A model generated the notes under the pieces. The model worked only from the letters and a program-made list of their open reading frames with translations. It was not told the DNA's origin and ran no database searches. The translations under genes were made by a program, and so were the position numbers. A stretch of DNA of 64,000 nt, taken from the NCBI RefSeq assembly GCF_027286325.1, contig NZ_CP114589.1:595300-659299 (forward strand), written 5' to 3'. Shown here in pieces: positions 43,401 through 56,498 of the stretch. This DNA is from Salinivibrio kushneri. GTDB taxonomy: Bacteria > Pseudomonadota > Gammaproteobacteria > Enterobacterales > Vibrionaceae. Numbering within the stretch: position 1 is the stretch's first letter; each line of letters begins with the position of its first letter.

Positions 43401-43531
43401 ATGGTAAAAGCAGGGTCTTCTAACCGCCCTAACCCCAAAAATGCAAGGGTGCCACCAATCAAGAAAATCAGCGTGATCATCCAGCTAATCACTTTATTTT
43501 GAATAAAATATCCGGCTACACCTTGCTTCAT
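40466..43531 (-). CDS. RND efflux pump permease (VexK/AcrB-like)
   Basis: This 1021-residue inner-membrane RND transporter exports drugs or detergents using proton motive force. It has twelve predicted TM helices and two large periplasmic loops. TM4 carries LGALVIALGMLVDNAIVVVEG, including the proton-relay Asp, and the second half ends LLGFLSLSGMLLKNGIVLIDQ. The opening MKQGVAGYFIQNKVISWMITLIFLIGG marks the bacterial 'TriC/VexK-like' branch. It is the third gene of an overlapping operon with two adaptor genes, the layout of V. cholerae vexIJK and Pseudomonas triABC. No outer-membrane channel gene is present. Confidence 0.92.
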   Translation of the reverse strand: MKQGVAGYFIQNKVISWMITLIFLIGGTLAFLGLGRLEDPAFTIKDAMVVTSYPGATPQQVEEEVTYPLEKAVQQLTYVDEVRSISSRGLSQITVKMKPKYRADDLPQIWDELRRKVHDARGSLPPGVNPPQVKDDFGDVFGIMLAVTGEGYGYSELKDYVDFLRRELELVDGVGKVQVSGTQQEQVFIEVSIQRLSSLGISPDTLFNLLATQNLVSNAGALRVGDEYIRIHPTGEFSSVDELGNLILTEAGSQGLIYLRDVAEVKRGYQEVPRQIISYNGKQALQVGVSFADGVNVVEVGDNVDKRLAALNSDQPVGINVHHVYNQPNEVDSSVSGFVSSLGQAVAIVIIVLLFFMGLRSGLLIGLVLLLTVLGTFVFMYYFEINLQRVSLGALVIALGMLVDNAIVVVEGILVGLKRGRTRLQAAHDIVTQTKWPLLGATVIAVTAFAPIGLSEDATGEYCGTLFTVLLISLLLSWFTAITLTPFFASVFFKETPLEEGDEGSDPYNGILFVVYKRFLTACMHHAYITLLVMVVALGASIYGFGHLKQSFFPDSTTPMFMVDVWLPEGTDIRATQSTLDDVSSWLSQQQGVNYVSTSAGQGSQRFMLTYSPEKTYAAYGELIVRVDQYDHVKPTMGIVREHVRSQYPDAQLKLKPISLGPATGSKIEARIFGSDPTKLRAIAKQVEARLHQDPDAVNIRHDWRNRTKVLEPAFNESQARRYGITKKDVDELLAMTFSGKRIGVYRDGTNLMPIVARLPDEERVNINTLEGMKIWSPVLKDYIPLQQVILDYDMRWEDPIIMRKNRKRMLTVLADPDPLRETTAATLLSRVRADIESIPLPEGYSIEWGGEHESSKEAKEGLFSIMPLGYLFMFLVTILLFNSVKESLIIWLTVPLAVVGVTTGLLLLDTPFGFMALLGFLSLSGMLLKNGIVLIDQINIEVASGKQRYQAVVDAAVSRVRPVCMTAITTILGMLPLLPDVFFRPMAVTIMFGLGFATVLTLIVVPVLYRIFYQIRYHPE

Positions 43532-44622
43532 GATGCGTTTTCCTCTTTCGATGCCAGCGTCACTTTTTGCCCCTCAGACAGGTGATTGGTCCCTCCTACC
43601 ACGATACGATCCCCTTTTGACACACCATGGGTAATTTCTAGCCGCTGGCCATGAATACGCCCCATCGTTACCCGCTGTTTAGTCACGGTTTGCGTGTGAC
43701 TGTCATAAATCCATACATAGCTGTGGGCGCGATCCAGTGGGTCCCCGTCTTGGTTAAACACCGCTTCGATTGGCACAGAGAGTCCGGTACGTGTCAGTTG
43801 TAGCCCTTCCCTCGCAATACTGACCTGTACGGGCATGCCATCTAAAATAAACTGCTCCTGCGGCATTGGCATGGTTAGCGTCACCACAAACGCACCACTG
43901 CTCGGATCCGGCTCTGCCGTGTATTCATCGATCGTGGCTGGGTAAGACTGCCCTTGCTGAGTTAAGACTCTCGGTTTGAGTCGATCTTGCACTTCTTCTG
44001 CACTCACGCCCGTGTTTTGGGTGAATAACACATCCGGCACTTGTACACGAATATCAGCACGCGAGGCGTCATGAATATTCATAACGCCTTGGCCTGGAGC
44101 AATAGTTTCAAATGGCTCAACATTCAGCTTAGATATCACTCCGTCAGCTGGCGCTCTGAGCGCAACATAAGATAAACGAAGCTTGGCCAGCGCCAGCTCC
44201 GCTTGCGCAATTTCGCGCTGCGCTTTTAACTCATCAAATTGTGACTGGGCAAGCATACCTTTCTCCACCAAGGGCGCTGAGCGGCGATACTGCGCATCGG
44301 CCACGTCAAAACGTGCACTGGCATTCTCTACCGCTAAGCGATAGTCAGTAGGCTCCAAACGTGCCAATACCTGCCCCTGCGTCACGCGATCGCCCGCTTT
44401 GACATTAATGGCTTGGATCTCTCCCGGTACACGAAAAGCCAGTGTCGCTTTATCAGCCGCTGCTGCCACGGCGGGAAACGAGATTCGTTCATTCAGTTGC
44501 TGTTGGCTCACCGTAAATGTGGATACCACAGGCAAAGGCGCTGGTTGAGCATCGGGGGCGGGCTCGCATCCAAACAGTGCACTGACTGCGATCAGACCGA
44601 ACATGGCTTTTATCGCTCTCAT
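43528..44622 (-). CDS. RND periplasmic adaptor (second of two)
   Basis: This encodes about 364 residues. A lipoprotein signal ends ALFGC (Cys near 19), and a biotinyl-lipoyl half-motif (GDRVTQGQVLARLEPTDYRLAV) flanks an alpha-hairpin (about 80-150). The second lipoyl half (LRAPADGVISKLNVEPFETIAPGQ) and beta-barrel/membrane-proximal domains follow. It should bridge the RND permease to a TolC-type channel. Its ATG at 44622 overlaps the first adaptor's stop, and its own end overlaps the permease start (ATGA), so the three subunits are translationally coupled. Confidence 0.88.
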   Translation of the reverse strand: MRAIKAMFGLIAVSALFGCEPAPDAQPAPLPVVSTFTVSQQQLNERISFPAVAAAADKATLAFRVPGEIQAINVKAGDRVTQGQVLARLEPTDYRLAVENASARFDVADAQYRRSAPLVEKGMLAQSQFDELKAQREIAQAELALAKLRLSYVALRAPADGVISKLNVEPFETIAPGQGVMNIHDASRADIRVQVPDVLFTQNTGVSAEEVQDRLKPRVLTQQGQSYPATIDEYTAEPDPSSGAFVVTLTMPMPQEQFILDGMPVQVSIAREGLQLTRTGLSVPIEAVFNQDGDPLDRAHSYVWIYDSHTQTVTKQRVTMGRIHGQRLEITHGVSKGDRIVVGGTNHLSEGQKVTLASKEENAS

Positions 44623-45656
44623 AGTCCTCTCTCCTTCACCCATGCTTTCACACGATCACCCTCTTTAAGTGCGCTGACGCCAGTCGCCACAATCACATCG
44701 CCATTTTCTAGGCCCGAAACAACTTTTCCTTCACGCAAGGTGACTGGAGTGAGCTTAACTGTTCCCTGTTGACTAACACGCCACACGGCTTTTCCGCCAT
44801 TTGCGTCGAGCAACGCAGAAGCCGGTATTTGCGTTTGTGATTCGGTAGGAATGGTGGCATGTACTTTTGCTGCCATCCCCGGCAAGACATTGATGGCATC
44901 AGGCCGGTTTAAACTCACCGTGACATGGTAAGAGGCGGTTTTAGGATCCGCCTCTGTGTCTATTTCTTTAAACTGTGCAGGAAACTGTCGCGATGGATGA
45001 GTATCAAATGACACGCTCGGCGCGAGTGTATCAACATGTTGAGCAAAATAGTGAAAGTAGCGCTCTGGTAATTGGAAACTGACATTAATGATATCTTTAG
45101 ATTGAATGTGTAGCACTGGCGCTTGAGCTTGCGCGAACTCATTACGCTCTTTCATTCGGAGTGAGACAGTCCCCGCGTACGGCGCTTTCAGTTGCGTATA
45201 ATTCACATTAGTTTGTGCTTGCTCTAAACCAGCCGCTGCTTCACTGAGTGCCGAGCGGGCTTCATCAAACCTTTGTTCGGAAATCACTTTATCATTATGT
45301 AGGCGCTCGGCACGATTAAACTGTACTTGGGCAAGCTGATACTGCGCACGCGCCTTGTCTAATTGCAGTTGATACTGCTGGCTGTCTAACGCCGCCAGTA
45401 CTTGCCCTTTCGCGACATCCATACCGGCTTTAATCGGCATTGACTCGATCACCCCTGACACACGAAATGAGAGCAAGGCTTTATCATCCGCTTCAACTTG
45501 AGCAGGAAATTGGCGGGTGAGCCCATCTTCATTGGTGACTACGGTCAGTAATTTGGCGGGTCGAGGCGGTGTTTCAGACGATGTAGATACCTGCGGTTCA
45601 CCACAGCCAACTAGGGAGAGAGCGAGGCAACCGCTCAATACAAAACGCTTTATCAT
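44619..45656 (-). CDS. RND periplasmic adaptor (first of two)
   Basis: This 345-residue adaptor has a lipoprotein signal MIKRFVLSGCLALSLVGCG and lipoyl halves around a shortened alpha-hairpin: GMDVAKGQVLAALDSQQYQLQL and LKAPYAGTVSLRMKERNEFAQA. The canonical beta-barrel domain (ETDTEADPKTASYHVTVSLNRP-like region) follows. With the next adaptor it suggests a heteromeric adaptor ring, as described for TriAB. It leads the operon; the upstream 120 bp should hold the promoter, but no adjacent TetR-type repressor is encoded. Confidence 0.88.
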   Translation of the reverse strand: MIKRFVLSGCLALSLVGCGEPQVSTSSETPPRPAKLLTVVTNEDGLTRQFPAQVEADDKALLSFRVSGVIESMPIKAGMDVAKGQVLAALDSQQYQLQLDKARAQYQLAQVQFNRAERLHNDKVISEQRFDEARSALSEAAAGLEQAQTNVNYTQLKAPYAGTVSLRMKERNEFAQAQAPVLHIQSKDIINVSFQLPERYFHYFAQHVDTLAPSVSFDTHPSRQFPAQFKEIDTEADPKTASYHVTVSLNRPDAINVLPGMAAKVHATIPTESQTQIPASALLDANGGKAVWRVSQQGTVKLTPVTLREGKVVSGLENGDVIVATGVSALKEGDRVKAWVKERGL

Positions 45657-45670
45657 CAGCTATTCCTTAC

Positions 45671-45707
45671 AATAAAACCCAGGGTCCGACAGCGTTTGTC
45701 AGGCCCT
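45671..45707 (-). terminator. Terminator of the sensor kinase operon
   Basis: An 11-bp interrupted stem (AGGGTCCGACA/TGTCAGGCCCT, one mismatch and one wobble in RNA) is followed on the minus strand by TTTT. It separates the kinase operon from the pump operon. Confidence 0.6.
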
Positions 45708-45779
45708 AGGTCTTTGATGGGTCATTGTTTTTATCTTATTCCGCGCTAACCGCTATGCTAACCAGTGCCGAATAATGTA

Positions 45780-49348
<3,569 letters not shown>

Positions 49349-49352
<4 letters not shown>

Positions 49353-50557
49353 ACCTGCATTGTCGCCGCCAGGGTTTGGGTTTGGTATCGGGCTTTATCA
49401 AACGCTTTTAAAACCGCGCGCTCTCTTAGCGCCATTTTTTCACACAGCGACCCAACCCAATCCCAATTGGCATGCTCAATATGTTTACATAGTTCCAAGA
49501 GTTCACCGTAAGAACCCGTTCGTGATAGTAATGCCTCTTTTGCCTCGTTATTGAGTGAGAGCTGTACCACAACGTCCTCCATTGGTACACCTAACATCGC
49601 ATCAAGGAGTGAAAAAGCCCCTACCAGAAAGGCTTCATCAGGATCAATATCTTGCAGTAATGGGCTTGCGTGTTGCATAAAAATAGCACGAAGAATGGCC
49701 GCGTTCTGCAAATGTGAGCATTCTTGATGATTCATGTTAGACATAATCAACAGCGAAATCAGTCGCCGCAATGACTCTAACCCCAGGTACACCACCGCTT
49801 GTTTAGGATTAGTAATCGCTTTCTTTTTTGACTTCGCTAAAATATTGGCGCTTGTGACGACTTTGTAGAGCAACGAGACATCCCGAGAGATAACCTCTGT
49901 GATTTCATCGATATCGTGAGGGCTACGATTAATCACGATACACGCATCCAGTAAACTGATCACTGAGGGCGCCACATCGCTATGACTTTTAATTTGAGGT
50001 TGCTCGAAAAAATAGCCTTGAAACAAGCTAAACCCAAGCTGCTTAGCCAAGACAAACTCTTCGTTGCTCTCCACTTTACTTGCCATAAAACGCGCCTGGG
50101 CATAGTCAGAAATCGCTGCGGTCCACTCGTTCAAGCTTTCTGTTGCCATACTGACCCGCACCACATCGAATAAGTCCAGATGCCTTTGCCAGCGGCTCGA
50201 GAAGACATCACTCTCTCCTAAAATGGTAAAGCCTGCTTTCCGGTAAGACTCCAGTTGCTTCACCAGCATTGGCGTCGCTTTGCACTTTGCGGTGACACAG
50301 ATCACTAAAGATGTTACTGGAATAGAGAAGGGGATCTCATCAAGCAGTGCAGTCTCCGAAAAGCTCACCATGTATCGCAAGCTGTCATCGAGTTCTTTCC
50401 CTGATAGAAAATTGGCGCTGAGAATGCGCGATGTCGCCGTATCTTCATCAATTGAAGGAAACTTGTTTTCTTGACCTTCCCTAAACAGAAGCTCATTGCC
50501 CCATTGGTTCTGCGCTTCGTCAAAGATGGGTTGGCACGAAAAAAAAATTTCACTCAC
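49349..50557 (-). CDS. EAL-like + HDOD signalling protein
   Basis: This 402-residue protein has an N-terminal EAL-like domain in which the catalytic signature is replaced (the usual EALxR position reads ELLFRE) and the DDFGxG loop is absent, so c-di-GMP hydrolysis is unlikely. Its C-terminal HDOD domain (about 200-400) has [39 protein letters not shown]. This EAL-HDOD combination matches Vibrio CdgJ-type proteins, which affect motility. Its end overlaps the kinase start by 4 bp (ATGA), so it is probably its regulatory partner. Confidence 0.85.
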
Positions 50558-50739
50558 AACTCACTCTCCCTAAAACAATCCCTTACTACAAACGTAGACC
50601 AAAGGTATGACTTATGGCGCCTTTTTTTTGATGTAACTGAGTGTGTTAAGCGAGATCACAACAGCATCGATCGTCTTTTACTTGGGCAAAATAACGATTT
50701 TTGCTAGGCTCTGCGTTAAGCATATCACGAGGTACATTT

Positions 50740-50928
50740 ATGGATGTTTTGAATCAACTTGCCAATGACGCGCCTGAGCATGAGCCAGAGACTTTGCCAT
50801 CACTCGACGAACAAAAAGCGATTGTGGCAAAGCTCAAAGCCCTTGAAGAGAAAGGTGAGCTCACCGATGAAATCTTGGCGCAGTATTTTGCCGTTAAGCA
50901 AAAAGACGCAAGCGACGAAGAAGAGTAA
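50740..50928 (+). CDS. Small acidic helical protein
   Basis: This 62-residue protein, MDVLNQLANDAPEHEPETLP..., has a helical core (DEQKAIVAKLKALEEKGELTDEILAQYFAVKQK) and an acidic tail (DASDEEE). GAGG lies about 9 bases before the ATG. No family is recognised. It is monocistronic between the EAL-HDOD promoter region and a near-matS palindrome, with a terminator about 140 bp further on. Confidence 0.65.
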   Translation: MDVLNQLANDAPEHEPETLPSLDEQKAIVAKLKALEEKGELTDEILAQYFAVKQKDASDEEE

Positions 50929-50943
50929 GAACAACACGATAAA

Positions 50944-50956
50944 GTGACCGCGTCAC
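50944..50956. other. Near-matS site (12/13)
   Basis: GTGACCGCGTCAC has both intact half-sites with C at the R position. It is intergenic, inside a wider AAAGTGAC/GTCACTTT palindrome of 19 bp, so it could instead be a hairpin after the small gene. Confidence 0.35.
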
Positions 50957-51065
50957 TTTTGAAGTTTATCTTGCTCTATTTAGAGTTATGCCAATGAAAA
51001 GCATTGGCGGCGCAGGATTGATACTTGCGTGACAGGGATAGATAGCAAGTGAGCGAAAAAGATAC

Positions 51066-51094
51066 GCCCCGAGATCACTCTCGGGGCTTTTTTT
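51066..51094 (+). terminator. Terminator before phhB
   Basis: GCCCCGAGA/TCTCGGGGC is a perfect 9-bp stem with a 4-base loop and seven T on the plus strand. On the minus strand it also lies just past phhB and may serve both sides. Confidence 0.85.
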
Positions 51095-51097
51095 GGT

Positions 51098-51439
51098 TTA
51101 CTCAGGGGCAATGCCGTCGGTTTTCGCCGCACAAATAAAATCATTTTTGTGCAGGCCTTTAATCTTATGCGACCACCAAGTCACGGTCACTTTACCCCAC
51201 TCCAGCAAGATAGCGGGATGGTGGCCTTCTTGCTCAGCCAGCTCAGCCACTTGGTTGGCAAACGCCCACGCCAACTTGAAGTTGCGGAAGGTGAACTCAC
51301 GTTCGAGCTGATCAATCCCATCTCGTGTTACTTTGCGCCACTGCGGAATGTCTTTAAGCAGCGCCGGCATTTCCTCAGCGCTGACCAAAGGGGCATCAAT
51401 ATTACAGGCTTCACATTTCAACTCAGTTAGTTCAGACAT
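51098..51439 (-). CDS. phhB: Pterin-4a-carbinolamine dehydratase
   Basis: PhhB dehydrates the hydroxylated pterin made by phenylalanine hydroxylase, regenerating the cofactor. The 113-residue protein has the motif [43 protein letters not shown], containing the catalytic HH and the downstream W(T)H. The ATG at 51439 overlaps the phhA end by 8 bp; a longer frame upstream is not supported. Phenylalanine degradation to tyrosine is the pathway. Confidence 0.93.
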   Translation of the reverse strand: MSELTELKCEACNIDAPLVSAEEMPALLKDIPQWRKVTRDGIDQLEREFTFRNFKLAWAFANQVAELAEQEGHHPAILLEWGKVTVTWWSHKIKGLHKNDFICAAKTDGIAPE

Positions 51440-52262
51440 GTTGCGTTTCCTTTTGCTGTTCTGTCTTTTTCGGTTTGGGCGGGAACAAAGGCGCATGAAG
51501 GCCCAGTTCCATGGCTTGATGCACATCAGCAATCAAATCACGTTGGCTAATGGCAAATAAATCGTCAATCGACTCAATGGTAAAGTAAATGGGTTGCATA
51601 ATGTCAATCCGATATGGCGTGCGCATGACATCTATCACTTCTAAAGGCTTACGCACCGCTTTGTCGCTATTAAAGGCGTACTCGGTCTCCGCCGGTGAAG
51701 ACAAGATGCCGCCGCCATAAATACTGCGATTGCCTTGCGAGTCACTGAGTAAACCAAATTCGACCGTAAACCAATATAAGCGTGCAAGATAGACGCGCTC
51801 TTTGGGCGTGGCCTTCTTACCCAGTTGACCATACATATGGGTAAACTCAGCGAACGCTGGGTGGGTCAGCATCGCACAGTGACCGAAGATCTCATGAAAA
51901 TAATCCGGCTCTTGCAAGTAATCGAAATCGTCTTTGGTGCGCAAAAAGGTCGCCGCAGGGAATTTCTTGTCCGCCAGTAAAGCGAAGAACTGGTCGAAAT
52001 CAATCAACGCAGGCACAGGGGCCACTTGCCAGCCCGTCTCTCGCATTAACACGGCATTCACATCTGGGATCTGTGGCACCGTGTCATGCGGCAAGTCGAG
52101 CATTCGTAACCCGTCGAGATATTCCTGACACGCTTTGTCTTTGATACACGCAAGCTGCCGTGTGACTAACTGGCGCCATACATCGTTTTCTTGTGCCGAC
52201 CAGGCTACACGACCCCGCTCATCAACTGGTTTGGATTCGTATTTACTCTGTTTCACGTTCAC
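51432..52262 (-). CDS. phhA: Phenylalanine 4-monooxygenase
   Basis: PhhA converts phenylalanine to tyrosine with O2, Fe(II) and tetrahydropterin. The 276-residue protein is the catalytic domain only, as usual in bacteria. The iron ligands are in [14 protein letters not shown] (two His) and [10 protein letters not shown] (Glu). The first gene of a phhAB operon, it has a TyrR-like box about 140-155 bp upstream. Confidence 0.95.
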   Translation of the reverse strand: MNVKQSKYESKPVDERGRVAWSAQENDVWRQLVTRQLACIKDKACQEYLDGLRMLDLPHDTVPQIPDVNAVLMRETGWQVAPVPALIDFDQFFALLADKKFPAATFLRTKDDFDYLQEPDYFHEIFGHCAMLTHPAFAEFTHMYGQLGKKATPKERVYLARLYWFTVEFGLLSDSQGNRSIYGGGILSSPAETEYAFNSDKAVRKPLEVIDVMRTPYRIDIMQPIYFTIESIDDLFAISQRDLIADVHQAMELGLHAPLFPPKPKKTEQQKETQHV

Positions 52263-52400
52263 CGCCTTGTGTCGTTGTCTGGCGTAAAAATCGCGCGTAA
52301 ACAGCGGCCCTTAGCCTTACGCAATGTCTCCGTTACTCACAGATTACGTCGACTTTGCTGAGAAAATCATCTCCTCACCTCGGTTTTGATTTTACCTTTG

Positions 52401-52418
52401 CGTAACATTTATTTTACA
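52401..52418. promoter_or_regulatory. Candidate TyrR/PhhR box upstream of phhA
   Basis: CGTAAC-N6-TTTACA matches 10 of 12 defined positions of TGTAAA-N6-TTTACA with the right half perfect. It lies between divergent phhA and the DUF6482-type gene; an activator position for phhA is plausible. Confidence 0.45.
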
Positions 52419-52525
52419 TTGCGCATCCAAAAGGCTATCGCTGCGGGGAATGCCTCACCCTCGAGGGATCCGCGTGCTTGCATGGCTCGTAGTATTTAAG
52501 AGAGACCTAACTGCAAGGACGAGTG

Positions 52526-52831
52526 ATGAATTTACAACTGAGCGAACTGATAAATTACGACAACATTGACAAGATTCAGATCCGTGGCATTGATGGCATG
52601 TTATATCAAGCCATCGCCTTTTTACGTCACGGCGATATGGTGGAGCAGAAGCTGATTTATCAAGGCGATAAACCCTATTTATCTCGCTGCTTGCTGGCGG
52701 TGAAAGATGATTTTGAATGGGTTAATGCCGCGCAATACGTATTAGTCACTGACACGGCATATGATGAAATGATAGGGCTTGGCACGGAAAAGCCTTTGTC
52801 GACTTTGGAGCAGCCATTGCATTGGAAATAA
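52526..52831 (+). CDS. DUF6482-type small protein
   Basis: This 101-residue protein, MNLQLSELINYDNIDKIQIRG..., has a single beta-rich fold ending YVLVTDTAYDEMIGLGTEKPLSTLEQPLHW. The 'YDEMIG...LE.PL' ending resembles the DUF6482 family of marine gammaproteobacteria, whose function is unknown. AAGGACGAG precedes the ATG. It is divergent from phhA and convergent with an SDR gene. Confidence 0.65.
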   Translation: MNLQLSELINYDNIDKIQIRGIDGMLYQAIAFLRHGDMVEQKLIYQGDKPYLSRCLLAVKDDFEWVNAAQYVLVTDTAYDEMIGLGTEKPLSTLEQPLHWK

Positions 52832-52848
52832 CGCAACAATGCCCCAAC

Positions 52849-53583
52849 CTATGGGGCAATTTCCTCCCCGTCCCACGCAAACAGACGCCCAGTATGGCGA
52901 CTGTCGAGGCCATCTAGTACCGACAATAAGTAGCCAGCCGATTGAGCCGGGCTGAATAACTTACCGGGCTTAACATTGGCTTGGTATGGCGCGGATAAAC
53001 GACTGTCGACGGTCCCCGGATGCAGGCCAACCACGGTTAATGATTTGTCTTGGCGACCAAGCTCAATGCTCATGCATTTGATCACCATGTTCACCGCCGC
53101 TTTGCTTGCACGATAGGCGTACCAACCGCCCGCACGGTTATCACTGATACTACCCACGCGCGCCGACAAGATAGCGAGCTTCGCCTCAGCGTTGCGCTTC
53201 AATTTGGCCGCAAGATGTTTGCTCAACAGCAGCGGCGCAACGGCATTCACATCAAAAAGCTGGTGCATGGCCTCACTGCTGCACGCCGCGAGCCGCTTTT
53301 CTGGACTCACCGCATCATCATGAAGCATGCCCGAGGCAATGATCACCGCATCTAAACGGTTGTCGTCGATGTGCTCGACCGCCGCTTGTATTGATGCTTC
53401 ATCGCGAATGTTCACCGCCACAGGCACTACCTTTTCACTTATTTCAGCAAGTGGTGCGGGGTGGCGCCCCAGCGCAAAGACTTGCTGAATGGATGGCTTG
53501 TCGAGCAATGCGCGGCAAAAAGCTTCACCAATCGCGCCACCTGCACCGACAACCGCCACGCGCTGCATGGAATCACTGTTCAT
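52849..53583 (-). CDS. Short-chain dehydrogenase/reductase
   Basis: This 244-residue SDR has the cofactor motif VVGAGGAIGEAF near 10-21, in place of the usual TGxxxGIG. It also has VIIASGML for the NNAG segment, catalytic Ser in LSARVGSI and YRASKAAVN with Tyr/Lys. It resembles the CsgA-type 'C-factor' SDRs, whose substrate is unknown. GGAG lies 8 bases before the ATG at 53583. It is probably a single gene. Confidence 0.82.
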   Translation of the reverse strand: MNSDSMQRVAVVGAGGAIGEAFCRALLDKPSIQQVFALGRHPAPLAEISEKVVPVAVNIRDEASIQAAVEHIDDNRLDAVIIASGMLHDDAVSPEKRLAACSSEAMHQLFDVNAVAPLLLSKHLAAKLKRNAEAKLAILSARVGSISDNRAGGWYAYRASKAAVNMVIKCMSIELGRQDKSLTVVGLHPGTVDSRLSAPYQANVKPGKLFSPAQSAGYLLSVLDGLDSRHTGRLFAWDGEEIAP

Positions 53584-53601
53584 TCTCTTGGCTCCTCAAA
53601 C

Positions 53602-53628
53602 AAAAAGAGATGCAAACTGCATCTCTTT
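53602..53628 (-). terminator. Terminator of the fhuCDB operon
   Basis: The 11-bp perfect stem AAAGAGATGCA/TGCATCTCTTT has a 3-base loop and minus-strand T run. It lies between fhuB and the downstream SDR gene. Confidence 0.85.
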
Positions 53629-53670
53629 AGTTAGGGATGAGGCGATCCTGTCGATCACCGCACGTTAAAA

Positions 53671-55638
53671 CTATAGCTTACGTAGCACGATCATGAGGTA
53701 AAAGCCGCCAATCAAGGAAGCAATGATCCCAGCTGGCATTTCTTGCGGATACAACCATTGTCGTCCGAGCCAATCGGCAAACAGCATCAATCCCATGCCA
53801 ATCAAACCGGCGGTGACCATATGCGCCCGGGCATTTTTCGCCCCCCAGCTACGCGCAATGTGCGGGGCCATCAGCCCGACAAAACTAAGCGGCCCCACCA
53901 CCAAGGTAGCACTGACGGTCATCACCGCAACGAGGGCCAGCAACAGCATGCGGGCACGCCCTACCTTAACCCCCAAAGATTGAGCCGTTTCGCCACCGAG
54001 CGGCAAAATATCGAGCCAACGCTGGCACATTAATCCTAACGCCACCAGCACGGCGGCAACCAAGGCCAGTGTGGTCACCGTACTGTCCGTCACATAGTAG
54101 GTTGAGCCTGAAATCCACGCGAGCACTTGATACGCGCGAGGATCGCCACCTGCCATCAAGAAGCTTTGTACCGCTTGCATCAGTGCGGCTATGGCGACGC
54201 CAGTGAGCAACACCTTTTCTGGCTGAAAGCCAGTTTTGCGATTAAGCAGCACAATCAACGCCAAGGTTGCCCCCGCACCGATTAGACCACCGACATATAA
54301 GCTCAGCATAGATGCGCCCATGCCAGCAAAAATAGTGACAATCAGTCCCAGCGCCGTACCGGCACTGATCCCCATCACTTCAGGGCTCGCCATCGGGTTA
54401 GCACTTAAACGCTGAAGCACGGCACCGGCAACAGCAAGCACACCACCCGCCAATGCCGCGGCCAGCAACCGTGGCAAGCGCCACTCCAACAAAGACCAAT
54501 CGCCGCTGAGCGCCAGCCACTGCCAGCCCTCACTTTGACGCGATACGGTAGCAAAAATCACCACACCCAACACCAGTAACATCAGCGTTCGGCCTAGTGG
54601 CCAATCCTGACGTGGTGCGGACGTACCGGCATGCATTTGTTGGCGTTGACGATTCCCCAGTGACACCCGTGGTAACAACCACAAAAGAAGAGGCGCTCCC
54701 AACGCTGCCGTCGCCGCCCCCGTGGGCACCATCATTGCCCGGCGGCCGGGTAACAGTTGGACAGCCAAATCGGTGGCTGCCAACATCAAGGCACCTAAAA
54801 TCATCGCCAAGCTCAAACGGGTAATAAGCTTACGTGCGCCACATAAACGCGCAATCGCGGGCGCGGCGAGACCGACAAAGCCAATCACGCCAATCAAGCT
54901 AACTACCCACGCGGTCAGAAGCACCGATAGCCCTAGAGCAATCACACGGATTTTCGCCAGTGATACGCCCAAGCTTTTCGCCCCTTCATCCGAAAGACTC
55001 AAGACGTTGAGCGGCTTTAATAAGGCAAGGATCAACACGACCGCCAATCCAATACGCGGCAGTAAGGCTTGCACACTGTGCCAGTCGGTTTGCACCATCG
55101 AGCCCGCGCCCCACACCATCATGCCGTGTAGCGCTTCTTGATTCATCAATAGCAGCACGGTGCTGAGCGCGCCGCAGTAAAGGTTTAAAATCAACCCCGC
55201 GATCACTACTACGGTGGGCGATAGGCCCCGTCGCCATGCTAGCGCAAAGACCACCAGCATGGTCAGCACTCCGCCAGACATCGCCACCATCGCGCTCGAC
55301 CAAGTCAGTAGCCAAGGGGCATAAAGCGTCGCAAGCATCAGCGCCAAGCTAGCGCCATTCGCCACCCCCAGCGTCGAGGGCGAGGCCAAGGGGTTGCGCA
55401 GCACTTGTTGCATCAAGGTACCGGCCAGCCCCAAACACGCCCCCGCCAGCAATGCGGTGACCAAACGCGGCCACCAGGTTAAATGCATCACCACCCCAAT
55501 CGACGCACTGTCATCCAGCGACCATAGAGACTGCCAGAGCATGGATGCATTCACATTCCACTGCCCCAACTGAGTGGAGGCGAGGCTTAACAGTGCCGCC
55601 AGTAATGCCAAGGGCACCCATAACAGGTTCAGTTTCAT
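53671..55638 (-). CDS. fhuB: Ferric hydroxamate ABC permease (double-length FhuB)
   Basis: This 655-residue protein consists of two fused FecCD-type permease halves, each with about ten TM helices, as in E. coli FhuB (660). Duplicated motifs are [20 protein letters not shown] and [20 protein letters not shown], and [12 protein letters not shown] and [12 protein letters not shown]. It imports ferric hydroxamate siderophores across the inner membrane. Its ATG at 55638 overlaps the fhuD stop (ATGA); an 27-codon upstream extension would run into fhuD. Confidence 0.93.
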   Translation of the reverse strand: MKLNLLWVPLALLAALLSLASTQLGQWNVNASMLWQSLWSLDDSASIGVVMHLTWWPRLVTALLAGACLGLAGTLMQQVLRNPLASPSTLGVANGASLALMLATLYAPWLLTWSSAMVAMSGGVLTMLVVFALAWRRGLSPTVVVIAGLILNLYCGALSTVLLLMNQEALHGMMVWGAGSMVQTDWHSVQALLPRIGLAVVLILALLKPLNVLSLSDEGAKSLGVSLAKIRVIALGLSVLLTAWVVSLIGVIGFVGLAAPAIARLCGARKLITRLSLAMILGALMLAATDLAVQLLPGRRAMMVPTGAATAALGAPLLLWLLPRVSLGNRQRQQMHAGTSAPRQDWPLGRTLMLLVLGVVIFATVSRQSEGWQWLALSGDWSLLEWRLPRLLAAALAGGVLAVAGAVLQRLSANPMASPEVMGISAGTALGLIVTIFAGMGASMLSLYVGGLIGAGATLALIVLLNRKTGFQPEKVLLTGVAIAALMQAVQSFLMAGGDPRAYQVLAWISGSTYYVTDSTVTTLALVAAVLVALGLMCQRWLDILPLGGETAQSLGVKVGRARMLLLALVAVMTVSATLVVGPLSFVGLMAPHIARSWGAKNARAHMVTAGLIGMGLMLFADWLGRQWLYPQEMPAGIIASLIGGFYLMIVLRKL

Positions 55639-56498
55639 GCCTGCCCTCCTTGGTCGATCAATGCCGCGGTCACAAGGCGGGCAAAGCGTAACGCCGATGG
55701 AATCGCCCCAAAGCTCCATACCGGATCAATCATCAATGGCGTATGCCCCGTGCGTTTAACCAAATATTGCCAAAACATATTGGTCTGAAGAGTTTGCTCG
55801 ACGCCCGCGGGGAGTGGGCGCACAATCACTAGTTGCGCATCAAGGTCTAGCAGCTCGCGGGTGGAGACCATGCTAAACCCCCAACTGTTAGTGGTATTTT
55901 GCCACGCGTTGCTAAGCCCCAATTCACTGATAGCGGCGTGATACAAGCTGTTCGTCCCAAACATCCGCACATGATTGGCATCCAGAAACTGGATCATCAA
56001 CAGCGGTGGCTGTTCGCCGGGAATGGTATCGCGCAAGCTCGCCAATTGCTGTTTCGCATTAGCAATCAGGGTTTCACCGGCCTCAGGACGGTTGGCCTCG
56101 CGCGCAATTTGCCGCGTCACGGTTTTGAGCGACGCCCAGCTTAGGCCGCTTTCATACAGAGGAATTGAGCTGACCGGCGCAATGGTGCTTAGCTTGGGCT
56201 TCATTGCCTTAAAAATGGGCGAGATCAGAATTTTATCGGGGTGAAGCTCGGCCAAACGCTCCATGTTGGGCTGGGTGCGAAGCCCAATATCGACGGTTTT
56301 TTCTGGAATGGGCGGGGCTTTCACCCACGAATTGTAATCCGCCTTTTGCGCGACCGCGACGGGCGTCACCCCTAAGGCCAACAAGGTTTCAGTTTGGGTC
56401 CAATCCAGCGAAAGAATACGAGGCGATGCGCTGACGCTCGCTGACATCATGGCCGCGGTCAGCCAGACCACAAGCGTCAAAAAAGAGGACTTGATCAT
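55635..56498 (-). CDS. fhuD: Iron-siderophore periplasmic binding protein FhuD
   Basis: This 287-residue protein has a signal peptide ([24 protein letters not shown]). It is a two-lobed class III binding protein joined by a long helix: [24 protein letters not shown] and [24 protein letters not shown]. It delivers hydroxamate siderophores to FhuBC. It overlaps fhuC by 4 bp and fhuB by 4 bp, forming the standard fhuCDB operon order. Confidence 0.92.
   Translation of the reverse strand: MIKSSFLTLVVWLTAAMMSASVSASPRILSLDWTQTETLLALGVTPVAVAQKADYNSWVKAPPIPEKTVDIGLRTQPNMERLAELHPDKILISPIFKAMKPKLSTIAPVSSIPLYESGLSWASLKTVTRQIAREANRPEAGETLIANAKQQLASLRDTIPGEQPPLLMIQFLDANHVRMFGTNSLYHAAISELGLSNAWQNTTNSWGFSMVSTRELLDLDAQLVIVRPLPAGVEQTLQTNMFWQYLVKRTGHTPLMIDPVWSFGAIPSALRFARLVTAALIDQGGQA

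Noticed and set aside
52263..52330. Sigma-54 promoter upstream of phhA, as in pseudomonads
   Set aside because: The best GG...GC pair has the wrong spacing for a -24/-12 element.
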